From Sebastes aleutianus (taxonomy: Eukaryota > Chordata > Actinopteri > Perciformes > Sebastidae), in NCBI GenBank assembly GCA_916700875.1, contig CAKAKS010000062.1, forward strand, positions 1,249,009-1,313,008: 64,000 bases of DNA, given 5' to 3'. The position numbers and the translations under genes were made by a program. Under the pieces are notes generated by a model, which worked only from the letters and a program-made list of their open reading frames with translations, was not told where the DNA came from and searched no databases. Shown in pieces: positions 47,181 to 58,576 of this stretch (the first letter of the stretch is position 1; each line of letters begins with the position of its first letter).

Positions 47181-49657
47181 AAGAAAGCGCAGCCACAAAA
47201 GAGGAGCGGCGCACACGGTTTCTCCATCACGGTTGCAGGCGATCACATCACAACAGAGGGCTCCTAGAAGAATTTTTATTCAGGGACCAAGCTAGACGTC
47301 TTAATAACAGGAGTGCAGCGTGGATGTGAATTTATAAACTGTCATGAAGAGGAGCGGAGATCGTCCCGCTCCGAGAGCTCACGGAATCAAATCGGGCCCA
47401 TCTGTGTTTTATATTCTAGCAGTGACATGAAATCCTCATCCTGCGCTGAATTTTCCAGTCAAATATACAACTTTCCATGTAACGCACACTAATCCTGCAG
47501 CTATTTCTCTGAGCCTAAACAGAGCAGAAAGTTTATATCACAGAGCACGGCGCAGCTGTAGTTGGGATAGTAGTTACGGGCTGGCTGGGCCAGAGGGAGA
47601 AGCCACAGAGTTGTGTTTGAGTCTAACCCTGAGCTCTGCTTGGCCTCGGCCTCCTTTACTCTACTACTCTGATCCTCGCCTTTTTTTTTTTTTTCTCTCA
47701 ACAAGGGTCTATTTGACTCTACTGTACTCTGCTCAACTGTCGAGGGGTTCTCGAACAGCCTAAGGCCGGCAGCACTAGCCAGCCAGCAAACACAAGTCAC
47801 CAGAAGCATAGAGCGCGCACTCATACCCGACACACACACAGACAGAGTCAGTTAATAACACACAAACTCCCGCCCTCCAGCTCTGTTTGCTCACAGCTGC
47901 CAGGCCTCCTCAGAGTTCATCTGAGGTAAAGATATGTTATGTTATGCAACCAAGTATAGATTTTCCACCCTTGGCCCCGTGCCAACTTCCTGCTCCGGAG
48001 AGCGAGCTCGAGCCCTTTGTTCCCCCGGGGTGACAGCTATTCCTCGCAGGACGGGGTGGCCGCATTAGATACACAGACAGACACGGAGAGGGAAGGTAAC
48101 AGGAAGAAGTGAAAGGGAACACAAGCAAGTGAGAAAGCAAGCAAGGAAAAGAAAAAAAGAAGGAAAGCATGCAGCTCTGTCGTCCTCTCATATTGTTGTC
48201 TGTGATGTGTTGTCTGTAACTAAAAACCCTCCGTCTCCATGTCCTCTTCCCCAGCTCTTGAAATCAGGTCACAACTGTTTTCATTACTGTTTGACTTGCA
48301 GGTTCATAAGCCTCCGAGCGTCAACGTTCCTCCACCCACCCCCAAGACAGGAAAAGACTTTCCCTCCAACATTAACCCAATAAATGCCTATTAAGCCCAA
48401 TCACAACCTTTAAGCCTTGTTCCCGGAGAAAGAGTATAAAAGCAGATCTCAAACATTGACGCTAAGTTGAAGTCGTGTATATAATCATTGCCGGGCTCAT
48501 AATCTGATCTGCTAAATAGCCGATGTGGATTATAGTCCTGCATTGTTGCCGTTTTCACGGATCGGCATATCCTACTTGGAGCTATTTTGCCTCTGCTACA
48601 GCATGAGGTAATGCAGCGTGGTGATGAAAGAAAGCCTTGAGGTACAATCAACGAGCCAATCAATGCCTCTTTATCCCTCCTCCATTTAAAGGAAAGCCAT
48701 AGAAGCGGTGAAAAGATGATGAATGCTGTGACATCATCGAGTGGCGTCACCGCATGATGTCATCCCTTGACGAGAGGGTACAATCCCCGACACCACCGCC
48801 GTTTCCCAATTAACTGCGGCCTGATGAAGTCTTTGTCCTTTGTGTCCAAATGATTGTAATTGGCTCTCCGGGCTTCACCAGGTGTGCACAGGTTTGTTAT
48901 TGCCTGGTGATAAAGTGATGGATGGAGGGATGGAGAGCACCTCAACTGATTTTAAAAATTACAAATTGCTATTTCAATAAAAAATAAAAAAAGTAGAAAT
49001 CTACCTACTGAGTCAGCTGTCACTCAGTATACTGTAACAACTGAACACTAAGGGCTAATTTCCACAGCATGGTTTGGCTCAACTCAACTCTATACTCCAT
49101 TCACTTTTGGTACCAGGTGCTCCTTTCAATTTTGTTTACCGCTGCAGATAATAGCTACTCCATCAATGAAGGCAGAACTCTTAGCTGACCGTCATAGCGA
49201 CGCCACGTGAAACTGCCATGACATCATCTTCTCGCTGAATCCTTTCATTGGCAACCAAACAGAGGAACGTCTGCACTATGTCGACTGACCACTCACTTGC
49301 CATTTAAAAAGAAAAAAAAATCCCGGTAGAGTGAATAAAAAAACAATTGCAATTTAAAAATGGCGAGATTGTGCAGGATGTCTCGTGTCGCGCTAGTGAC
49401 GATTCTCTTTGACCAATCAGTGAGTTTGCAGTGTTTAAATCCACCTTCTAGTATCGGCTCAGCCAAAATGATAGAAATACAGCAGTTAGCTAAAAGTAGT
49501 GAATAAACAGTTGAAACAGTTAGCTAGATGGAATGGATAATTGTGTGATACCAAACTCTTTACTCGCAGGTTTTGTTGAAGAAGAGTCGAGGATGAAGCT
49601 TTTATAGAACTTTATGTGGGCTAGCGTTCTTCTCTTAGCGTGTCTTCTTAAACTGCA
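46563..49657. other. intron 1, no gene seen
   Basis: It holds the (GA)n at 47115, GC-mixed unique sequence and possible conserved blocks at 46930-47000 and 48420-48760. No coding frame supported. Confidence 0.5.
47115..47176 (+). repeat. (GA)31 microsatellite
   Basis: A pure GA tract followed by AAAAAAAGAAAG. It is purine-rich on the plus strand. Confidence 0.97.
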
Positions 49658-49947
49658 CCCTCTGACTCGCACGTGCGTTAGACTCCTTGGTCCGTGTTTC
49701 AAGACGGGTCGGGTGGTTTGCCGACATCTCCGCAGACCCCTGGCGCCTTTTACGTGGGCCGAACCCCGATCTGGCGGCACGACACGGTTGGGACGCACTA
49801 AGAACAGTCCGCCCCGGGAGCAGGGGGCCGTCCCCGGCGGGGAGACGGAGCGAGCGCTTTGTCCACGGTGCGGCGAGGTCCGGGCGCGGGGCGCTGTAAA
49901 GCTGCGGCCGCGAGCCACCTTCGCCCCGAGCCTTTCCAAGCCGACCT
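49658..49947 (-). pseudogene. 28S rRNA gene fragment (D2-D3 region)
   Basis: The plus strand reads the complement of large-subunit rRNA. ACTCCTTGGTCCGTGTTTC and TTTCAAGACGGGTCGGG are the complement of the conserved CCCGACCCGTCTTGAAACAC / GGACCAAGGAGT block at the D2-D3 border. CTTTCCAAGCCGACC and GCTGTAAAGC match the vertebrate D2 stem in the right order. The fragment is about 290 bp and abruptly ends at hAT-like sequence at 49948. It is GC-rich in an AT-rich setting. It is not a functional rRNA gene. Confidence 0.85.
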
Positions 49948-50123
49948 CCCAGGACAAGGACTCTCCAGCCTGCCATGTGTCGCTCACACCCTCCAGCTGG
50001 CTGTTAGCGAGGGTCTTTTGGCACAGAGAAGTACTCGTATCGGTACTCGTATCGGCAAGTACCCGACTGTAAGTATTTGTACTTGTACTCGGTCTGAAAA
50101 AAGTGGTATCGGTGTATCCCTAC
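49948..50123 (+). mobile_element. hAT transposase scrap and right terminus, fused to rDNA
   Basis: Frame 49976-50023 gives LPCVAHTLQLAVSEGLLAQ, the conserved CxAHTLQL block of hAT transposases. Directly after it comes non-coding GTACTCGTATCGG sequence ending GTGGTATCGGTGTATCCCT, a typical hAT right end. The sequence between the motif and the terminus is far too short for a full transposase, so this is an internally deleted element. Confidence 0.72.
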
Positions 50124-51333
50124 TACTGGTATTCACTTGAGTTCATCGGACAGTGCCGTAGGCGAACCAGAACCGCTGTCCTATATCACACACACACACA
50201 CACTCTCTTGCTGTAACACAGTCGTAGCTACCGGGTGTGATATTTCTACCTGAAAGAATGCACACCTGTGACTCGTGTGATTAAATATGTGCAGGTGTGT
50301 TCTGCATGAGGCAAACAAAATGATATAAATAGTTCGGCTTGCATATCAAACAGACACACTGTATACTCGGAATGTACAGAGGATTAGTTTGTGAATGGGT
50401 AGACCTGTTGTGGCTACAGCTCCTGTCTTATTCACAAGATGATAATGTGTATGCGGGTGCCATGTTTGTGTGAATGCCTGCTTCTGCCTTTCTTTCTTCT
50501 TTTTTTTTGCTGGATAGTGAGTGCATGTTTGAAAGACTGACTGAGATGGAAAGTCAGCCTGGGGAAGTTTGTGAAGAGGAGGCTGTAGTCAAACACAGAG
50601 AGAGAGAACCGGTGCTCAGGTTTCATCCAGATTAATGTGAGCTTTGTAACGAGGGGTCTACTGTATATATTTAGCCAGTGCAGTGAGATGTAGGTCAGAC
50701 AGACAGGCAGGACAGGCCAAACAACATGCCCAGATTGCCCACACCGAAGTGACCTTGAGTGGGGCCGTCAATGATCCGCAACAACAACTCTCTATCTATT
50801 CCTGTTGACCTGTGACAGACTGATACAATGGCTCTGCACGCACCGCGTTTTCTCCCAGTCACAAGTGTGAGCCCTTAATGTTCCTCTTCGTGGAACACAA
50901 CAGATCTTGGAAATTCAATATCATACAGCCCGTCTCCTACGGACACGTTACTTGTTGATTAAAAAGAAAGTGCAGAGAATGAGTTACTGTCAGCGTTCGC
51001 TCCGTGTGTTGATACTGGCATTAGTTCAAATCTATTCAATGCAAGAACAAAGCACACTCAGAGACATTTCTCAGTCTGTCTTCTGCAGCACTAGACAGGG
51101 AACAAAACTAACTAAACACTACGGAATATACCACAATTATTCATTTTACAATCCGCAACATGACTTTATTGACTGAAATCCCTCATAGCAGTGACAGTTT
51201 TTCGCTACCGGCCTCACACTAGTGCCACTCCATTCAACAATGTCTTTTGCTTAGTGTCACTTCTCCTACAGTAGATGTGGAGCGTCACTGTGCAGAATGA
51301 TGCATGGGGCCTGTTTTCACTGCAAATCTCAGT
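50124..51333. other. intron 1, no gene seen
   Basis: Unique-looking sequence with a short (CA)n at 50188-50202. Confidence 0.5.
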
Positions 51334-52136
51334 TTAAAGCTGGAGTAGGCAGGTCGGAGCAAATATGATTAAAAAAAAAGTTATTTTTATAAAACGCTCA
51401 CTATATCCTGACAGTAGTGCATGAGACAGGTAATCTGAAAAAAAATCATGTGCCTCTGTGTCCTCCGGTGCTCCTAACGGCATCTGCAAGATTTCACACA
51501 CCGGAGGAAAACAATCAATCAGAGCCGAGCTGGAGCCTTGCCATCTCTGAGCAGCTGTCAATCACTCACAAACTCTGATCACAGTCAAACTAGGCAGCAC
51601 TGATCAAATATGAATCAATATTCTGTTACTGTTATACCTATTTCTGTCCCCAAATGTTCTCAGAATCATCTGGTAGTGTACTGTTTAGCTGTAAAATGAG
51701 AAAGTTTGTGACCCGGCAGCCGTGTTGAGATCAGTTGAGGAAATACCAAGCACCGCCCACCAGCCGGAGAAAACGTCCTCATTTTACAGCTAAACCGTAC
51801 ACTACAAGATGATTCTGAAAACATCTGAGGAGAGAAATTGGCATTAACGTAACAGATTATTGATTCATATTTGATCAGCGCTGCCTAGTTTGACCGTTCG
51901 ATCAGAGTTCGCGAGTGATTGACAGCTGCCTCGGCTGAATGAACAGCCAATAGGAATGCTCTCTCTCTGAAATGACCTGTGATTGGTCAAAGTCTCCCGT
52001 CACGGGCTAGATGTTCAAAAGCCTGAAAACAGAGCCACGAGGAGGAGCAGAAGTCTTGAATTACAATATGCTGAAAGGTTATTATGTAATTTTTTGCCCA
52101 ATGATACCGAAAATATTCTTCCTACTGACGCTTTAA
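51334..52136. mobile_element. foldback element, copy 2, about 800 bp
   Basis: The ends TTAAAGCTGGAGTAGG and CCTACTGACGCTTTAA are inverted. Inside, GAGCAGCTGTCAATCACTC (51549-51567) pairs with AGTGATTGACAGCTGCC (51913-51929), and AAACTAGGCAGCACTGATCA pairs with TGATCAGCGCTGCCTAGTTT. The whole element could fold on itself. Confidence 0.78.
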
Positions 52137-52575
52137 TGCACTAGTCTAGTGCCAATCTGGGAACCAATCGTGCTTCAATATTAATATGCAACTTGGGGGA
52201 GAGGGAGTAGGTGTAATCATAAGAATTTTAAACATCATGTTGGATATCTATTTGGGATTCTAAGCGCAGCTGGTAGGATTACTACTAGAACATAGCTAAA
52301 AGATATACCTACAGTGGACAACTGGATTGACCTTATTCATGATATCTTCAGGATGGAACAAATTACTTTTTCTATTAGAATGCACAAGTTTTTGAAAAGA
52401 TGAAAGTTGGATTGTGTACATTACACCTGTGTGGCCATCATTTGTTTAAGGTGAATTGCTGTCTTTATCTTATTCTTATTTATTTTGTTCTATCATGACG
52501 GCACACCCCAACATTCTGGTTCTATTTCTGAAGTTTGGGCTTCAGGTTTGTATTTCATTTTTTATTTTTATACTA

Positions 52576-53197
52576 GGCTGTCAACGTTAACGTGATAATA
52601 ACACGCTAGCGTAGATTCGTTTTAACGCCACTAATTTCTTTAACGCATTAACGCAACTTGTGATTTTCAGGTTGTAGAGATCATGCTAGCTTGTCACAAA
52701 GCAGTCAAAATAACGCTCCACGCTAAATTTTGGTGAGGAAAAACTGGCATGTCCATTTTCAAAGGGGTCCCTTGACCTCTGACCTCCAGATCAGTGAATG
52801 TAAATGGGTTCTATGGGTACCCACGAGTCTCCCCTTTACAGACATGCCCACTTTATGATAATCACATGCAGTTTGGGGCAAGTCATAGTCAAGTCAGCAC
52901 ACTGACACACTGACAGCTGTTGTTGCCTGTTGGGCTGCAGTTTGCCATGTTATGATTTGAGCATATTGTTTTATGCTAAATGCAGTACCTGTGAGGGTTT
53001 CTGGACAATATCTGTCATTGTTTTGTGTTATTAATTGATTTAAAATAACAAATATATACAGATGTTTGCATAAAGCAGCATATTTGACCACTCCCATGTT
53101 GATAAGAGTATTAAATACCTGACAAATCTCCCTTTAAGGTACATTTTGAACAGATAAAAAAAAATCGCGGTTAAATATTTTAATAAATTGACAGCCC
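52576..53197 (-). mobile_element. GGGCTGTCAA MITE family, copy 4 (complete)
   Basis: It runs from GGCTGTCAACGTTAA to AATTGACAGCCC, with TA at 52574-52575 and 53198-53199, consistent with a TA target duplication. At 622 bp it is the most complete copy. A matching copy with the same flank lies at 63452-64000 in opposite orientation. Confidence 0.85.
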
Positions 53198-53199
53198 TA

Positions 53200-53332
53200 T
53201 TTCATACCTGTTTTCATTTACTTTATTTGTCCTTATTTGCTTCTGTATTATCTATGTTCATTCAGTATTATTACCTTCTTCTACAACTGTGTTGTACAGA
53301 AGACTAGGATGGATAAGGCAGTTAAGCCCTAA
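53200..53332. repeat. partner of the 63318-63449 inverted duplicate
   Basis: TTTCATACCTGTTTTC through TAAGGCAGTTAAGCCCTA directly abuts the right end of MITE copy 4. The homology stops at AGCCCTA on both sides. Confidence 0.88.
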
Positions 53333-53694
53333 ATGAGAATGACCACATAGTTTGTATGGACCTTGGTATAACTCAATAAAAACTGAATTACATTTTTTTT
53401 TTTTTTTTTTTAAATGAACAAGTTTATTAACTTTTTTTATGGAACACCATATCAGGCACAAATTATTATTCAAAGCAGAGTATTTTTTTATAAGTCTGAC
53501 AATTCTGGAGGGCGTATTTAAATGACTACAACAGACTCGTCAATCCTAAATGATACGCCGCTTTGCAGTTCAAAGGTTTGGCCTTTAAAGTCCACTCCAG
53601 TGTAAGCCAAGCGTGACAGAAATATGGCGGCTGAAATGTGACATAACGCTGATACTCTCACAGATATAAGATCTAGTGAAAACAAAGTGAAGCC

Positions 53695-53786
53695 CAGGAG
53701 GAGGAGGAGGAGGATGAGGAGGAGGAGGAGGAGGAGGAGGGTAAAGAAATCCAAGGTGCCACACCCTCTCGCATACAAACACTGTC

Positions 53787-53834
<48 letters not shown>
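53695..53834 (+). repeat. GGA tract then (TC)n tract
   Basis: GAG-triplet repeats at 53695-53741 (one GAT interruption) are followed 45 bp later by (TC)n at 53788-53834. One is purine-rich, the other pyrimidine-rich on the same strand. Confidence 0.95.
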
Positions 53835-53841
<7 letters not shown>

Positions 53842-54219
53842 CACACACACAAACACCACTTGATTGCCACCACAAACACCTTACCCTCAATTGCCCTGTC
53901 AGATTGGTTGTCACAACGTCCCAAATACCCACATAATGGCTGCACTGTTATTTAGAGTTCGGACTGGAGAATCCGAGGAAAAGAACACGCTGTACTGATG
54001 TCTAAAGCTCAGCTATGACAAAGCTCTCAAATATTCCCCACATAAATTTATGTTTTCTGCTCATGGTCCGTTCTGGTAAAGGCCCACTTTGTCTTGGTGG
54101 TTTCAAAATTCATACACTCTAAACTCTTAGAAATAACAGTTCCCAAAGGGTTCTTCCTGAAGGGCTGAGGTTCTACCCAGAACCTTTTGCTTTTGAAGAA
54201 CCTTTTTTGAGAAGAAAAG

Positions 54220-54990
54220 GGCAGTGTCTGAAATCACTCACTCATCCACTACTCCCCCACTCACTATCTAGGGCCTTCTATATAGAGGACTATATATATA
54301 TATATATATATATATAGATAAATAGGACTATATAGTGAGCTCATCTGCAAAATGAAAAAAAACACTTTCAGACACTACTCAAGTAATTTTCTCTGCTCCG
54401 TTAATTACATCATTGCTGTTGCACAATTAAAATGTGCCAGATCAACATCATTATAAATACTGACATACCTGTACATTTCTGTAATAAATACATACTGTAA
54501 GCAATTTTGTTGAGTTGCCTCTTATAGGGAAATGCTCTGAGTGAATTTAAGTTCCCCTGGTAAGCAGTGATGCAGCATATACAGTATATGTCTAGGGCTT
54601 TTATTGTGAAAGGTAAGAACAAAAGGATTAAAGCCGTATGCCCTGCCATCGACAATGTGGGGGCAATAAGTGTATTTTCCCAAATTAATAAATACAAAGT
54701 ATTTTGTGGCTGTTTGTGTTGTGATGCTGCTCTGCTCACATTAAACAGATTATTTTCACGCCACAACTCATGAATTTGTCTCAACTGCGCTACTCTCGTC
54801 TTCCTCAGTGCAATACATGATATTATATAGTGCCAGGTTAGTGACCATCGGGTTGTACACTACTTTTCACGGTGCATTGTGGGATACATACCACTATATA
54901 GGGTAAAATAATTCTCGCTATACATTTAGACTCACTATATAGTAGACTAGTGAGTTCGCCATTTTTTAGTGAGTGATTTCGGATACAGCC
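54220..54990. mobile_element. TIR element nested in the TACACTCT element
   Basis: GGCAGTGTCTGAAATCACTC at the left is inverse to GAGTGATTTCGGATACAGCC at the right. CACTATATAG motifs recur near both ends. The outer AAGAACC/GGGTTC sequence resumes on both sides. Confidence 0.75.
54291..54316 (+). repeat. (TA)13 microsatellite
   Basis: A pure TA tract inside the nested element at 54220-54990. Confidence 0.95.
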
Positions 54991-55204
54991 AGGGTTTTTC
55001 AAGGGTTCTTTGTAAAACTATGGGTTCCATTAAGAACCCTTTTCATCCAAAGAACCCTTTTTGGAAGAAAGAGTTCTTCAAGGATTGTTGAAAGCATGGG
55101 TCTTAAAAGATCTCTCCAGCCCCTATACGCCCAATAACTATGATTGTGAACCATAATTGTTGTGGTGTTGTGATGCACCACATCAGCCCAGGCACCTTAG
55201 GAGC

Positions 55205-55700
55205 CTTGTGAGGAACCCTGGGTGGGTTCTAGATGAAACCCATGGAATATAAAAAGGTACCCGGTAGAAGCCCCTGACTGGGTTCTAGACGAAACCTATA
55301 GAATATAAAAGGGTACTCGGTAGAAGCCCATGGCTGGGTTCTCGATAAAACCTATGGAATATAAAAAGGTACCCAGTAGAACCCCCTGAGTGGGTTCAAG
55401 ACGAAACCCTTGGAATATAAAAAGGTACCCGGTAGAACCCCCTGGGTGGGTTCTAGATGAAACCCTTGGAATATAAAAAGGTACCCGGTAGAACCCCCTG
55501 GGTGGTTTCTAGATGAAACCCTTGGAATATAAAAAGGTACCCGGTAGAACCCCCTGGGTGGGTTCTAGATGAAACCCTTGGAATATAAAAAGGTACCCGG
55601 TAGAACCCCCTGGGTGGTTTCTAGATGAAACCCATGGAATATAAAAAGGTACCCGGTAGAACCCCCTGGGTGGGTTCTAGATGAAACCCTTGGAATAAAG
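55205..55700 (+). repeat. 56-bp tandem array, nine units
   Basis: The motif GGAATATAAAA (or close variant) occurs at 55244, 55300, 55356, 55412, 55468, 55524, 55580, 55636 and 55692, exactly 56 bp apart. Each unit has the order GGGTTCTAGATGAAACC, TTGGAATATAAAAAGG, TACCCGGTAGAACCCCCT. The last unit is truncated after GGAATAAAG. The inner units are nearly identical; the first three are more diverged. Confidence 0.95.
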
Positions 55701-58534
55701 TCATAAGTGGTTCTGAGTGGAACATTTCACAAATGGTTCTGGGTATAACCCTTTGTGTTGGGTTTAAGGTGGAACCTTTATAAAAGGTTCAACCAGGAAC
55801 CAAAAAGGGTTCTCCTATGGGGACAAGCCAAAGAACCCTATATGATTATAGTTAGTATTTTTTATTTCTAAGAGTGTATCTCCCCCTGCCTTTTCCCCTT
55901 TCTCTGCTCTCACATTGTACACTAAGTATTTTGTGTTCCTCTGTATATTCTAGCTCAATTATGTAATTTAGCACCCGTGTGTGTGTATTCAGTAGCTATG
56001 GCAACAGCACAACATATCGGCGACCACAGAACCGCACTGGGGCCGCGGGCACTGCCAGGGTTGTGCCAAAGATTAATCCATGCCAGAGGTGACATGAGCG
56101 AAGGAAAAGTGAGGCGGGTGGAGACAACATGACACACACATGCAAAATCACACACACACACACACACACACACAGAGACAGACGTGTACACACAGACAGA
56201 CACACCAGCGTATTACTCTCTCCTCTCACTCCTTCCTTTTAAAACACAAGCGCACACACTGGATATCCTCCCATTCTTCTTGGCTGGATCCTCCCATGGC
56301 AATAGCAGTAGGAATCCATTCTCCACAGATGCTGGGACAGCTGTGCTGATATTGAATGAGACACACTTGGTTCTGCCTCTCTCTGCATGCAGCTCGAGAT
56401 AAAAAACTACATGCTACTTAATTCAAATCTATATCGCCGGCTGCCAAAATGCGCCCAGCTCATCCCGTCTTTGTCCTCGCCACCAAAGACAGCTCTGAAT
56501 TTCTTTGCAAAAAATTGCTGTAAATTCAGTGCTGCTGACGCACGGTGGCCCCCAGTCACCAGCTGACAATTAACACAGAAAATTTATATCACTGACAAAG
56601 GCATTAATCACAGAAACCTTCATAAGCCTCTTAGCTATATGCTTCGAATGCAAATAATCCACAACGTGCTAGCAATTTTGAAGCTCTGGGATGTCTTCGC
56701 AGGGCTACCTCCTTGTTTTGGGCTGCTGGCGAGGGCCAGGGCAAAAATACACCAAAATGCCACCTGAAATGAGCCAAGCCAGAGTTCAATGTGTAAAATA
56801 CTTCTTTGAATAATGGCGGTTTTGCGGTGGATTGGCCTGTAACTGGCTGCGTGGTATGAATGAATAAGTAAAAAGGAACACGGTGTCCCAGGCAAGCGTC
56901 TGGCATCATGACCTCCTGGTGTCCCGTGATGAGGGGAAAAGATCCGGCGCTGCCTGCGCAGCACAAAACAGCAGAACGGCCAATCGGGGACTCCGATTTC
57001 ACCCCGTACTCCCTGCCCGTCTTCCCTTCTTACACGTGCGCACACACAACTCAGTTACAAGAGAGCACAATAGATCAGCCCAACCTGTCAATCAAGTGTA
57101 CTACGAGTTCATTCCTTCTGTCTGGTGTCCAAAAGCAGAGTGCTTTACTGGCTGCCGGGTCACTTTTATCAACACTAACTAAACGTCTTTTTGCTGTTTG
57201 GCATCAGTGAGTTACACTGAGGCTGTATATAGAGAATTAAGACGGTTCAACTTTGAACCAAAACCTGCAGTGATAGCATCATTCAGTATCTGAGAAATGC
57301 AATACAGGCAATAAGAACAACTCTTAAGTTCCTGCGATGTGATTTTTGTGTTTTGCTTTTAACGCAAAACCACAGCGATCGGCTTGAAAAGGATTTTGTT
57401 AAAGGATAAAGGTCTTTGCACATCAAGTCCCTATTTTTAGTACGTGTTTTTTAAATTTGTCATCTGATAAAAAAAGTTACGCACAGAAAGAGTCCGATGC
57501 ATTTTATTACTCTATTCGTGGCAAAAATTCTCAGCACGAGACAAAACTGAATGAATTATGTGGGTGCGATGGATAGCGCTATAGTCCCAAAGGGGCTAAT
57601 GAATATATGACATTAGCAAGAAGCTATCGTTAGCTGCCTAGATCACAATCACTGCTGTCTAATCTTTCCTCTATCCTTTGTTTGGTGACCATCCCCGATT
57701 CCAAGCTGTTCTGCGACCACCTGCCACCATCTATCATTAAATCCTGCATCTCCGTATTTTTTTATTTCTTTATCATAAAATTCTTTGCACTGGGAGACGA
57801 AGTGAGGTTTGCATGGACGGTGGCTCTGAGTGGTCAAACAACCCTTTTTTCCCTTTTGACGGATGGCAAAAACACAGAAAATCAAATCTGTTCAAAAAAC
57901 TTAAATTAAAGTTTGGGTGTCGGTGTGTAAACGTGACTGACTCAACGTGAGGTCCTATTTATTTTTAAACATTCGACAATTGCGGACAAAAAATACAGAC
58001 TTGGTGTGCAAAGGCCTTAAAGGTGAGACTCAGAATCACTGGAATAACCCAGCGATAACCGCTCACAGGCCTAATTGGCATGAAAAGGTTTCGGGTGCAC
58101 CTTTGCCTGTACGCTTATAGTGCACATGCATGTCTATGTGCATGCACACGTGTGTGTCTTTAATTCTGAAAAATCCAACATTTTCTGTTTATTCAGACTG
58201 CTGTTCCATCCGATTTTTAATCCTCTGAACAGCTGTTCCAACTCATTCTGCAGGCCTTGGGAAGAGACAGAGGGGGGGGGGTGCATGTGTGTAAAGGACT
58301 AGGAGGACAACCTCCTCATCAAATGACGTGTAAATGTAAAGTTAATGCTTCAAAGTCCCCATATTGATTACACTCATTTAATCAGATTCTCACACAAAAC
58401 AAACTAGCTCATGCTCTGCTATGTCCAGTGAAAACACACACAGCTCTCTGATAACCACTGATAACGAGCGGCGCTGACGTCACAACATCATACATGGTCT
58501 TGGCGCAACACGCAGCGCAATAAGTCATGAGAGA

Positions 58535-58537
<3 letters not shown>

Positions 58538-58567
<30 letters not shown>

Positions 58568-58576
58568 AATGATGAT
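58538..58576 (+). repeat. (GAT)n trinucleotide repeat
   Basis: About 13 GAT units with one AAT variant. Confidence 0.95.

Larger units (their letters stand above)
54113..55878. mobile_element. TACACTCT-ended element with 56-bp tandem array and nested insertion
   Basis: The left end TACACTCTAAACTCTTAG then AAATA and the right end TATTTCTAAGAGTGTA are inverted, with a 7-bp difference on the left. TA at both borders may be the target duplication (Tc1/mariner-like). Motifs AAGGGTTCTT and AAGAACCCTTTT recur. It contains the nested element at 54220-54990 and the array at 55205-55700. No transposase was found. Confidence 0.75.

Noticed and set aside
49520..50072. Several 70- to 155-codon frames on both strands
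   Set aside because: They arise because the GC-rich 28S rRNA fragment has few stops in any frame.
55205..55700. CRISPR-like regular array
   Set aside because: The whole 56-bp unit repeats, with no unique spacers, in a vertebrate intron; it is a tandem repeat inside a transposon.
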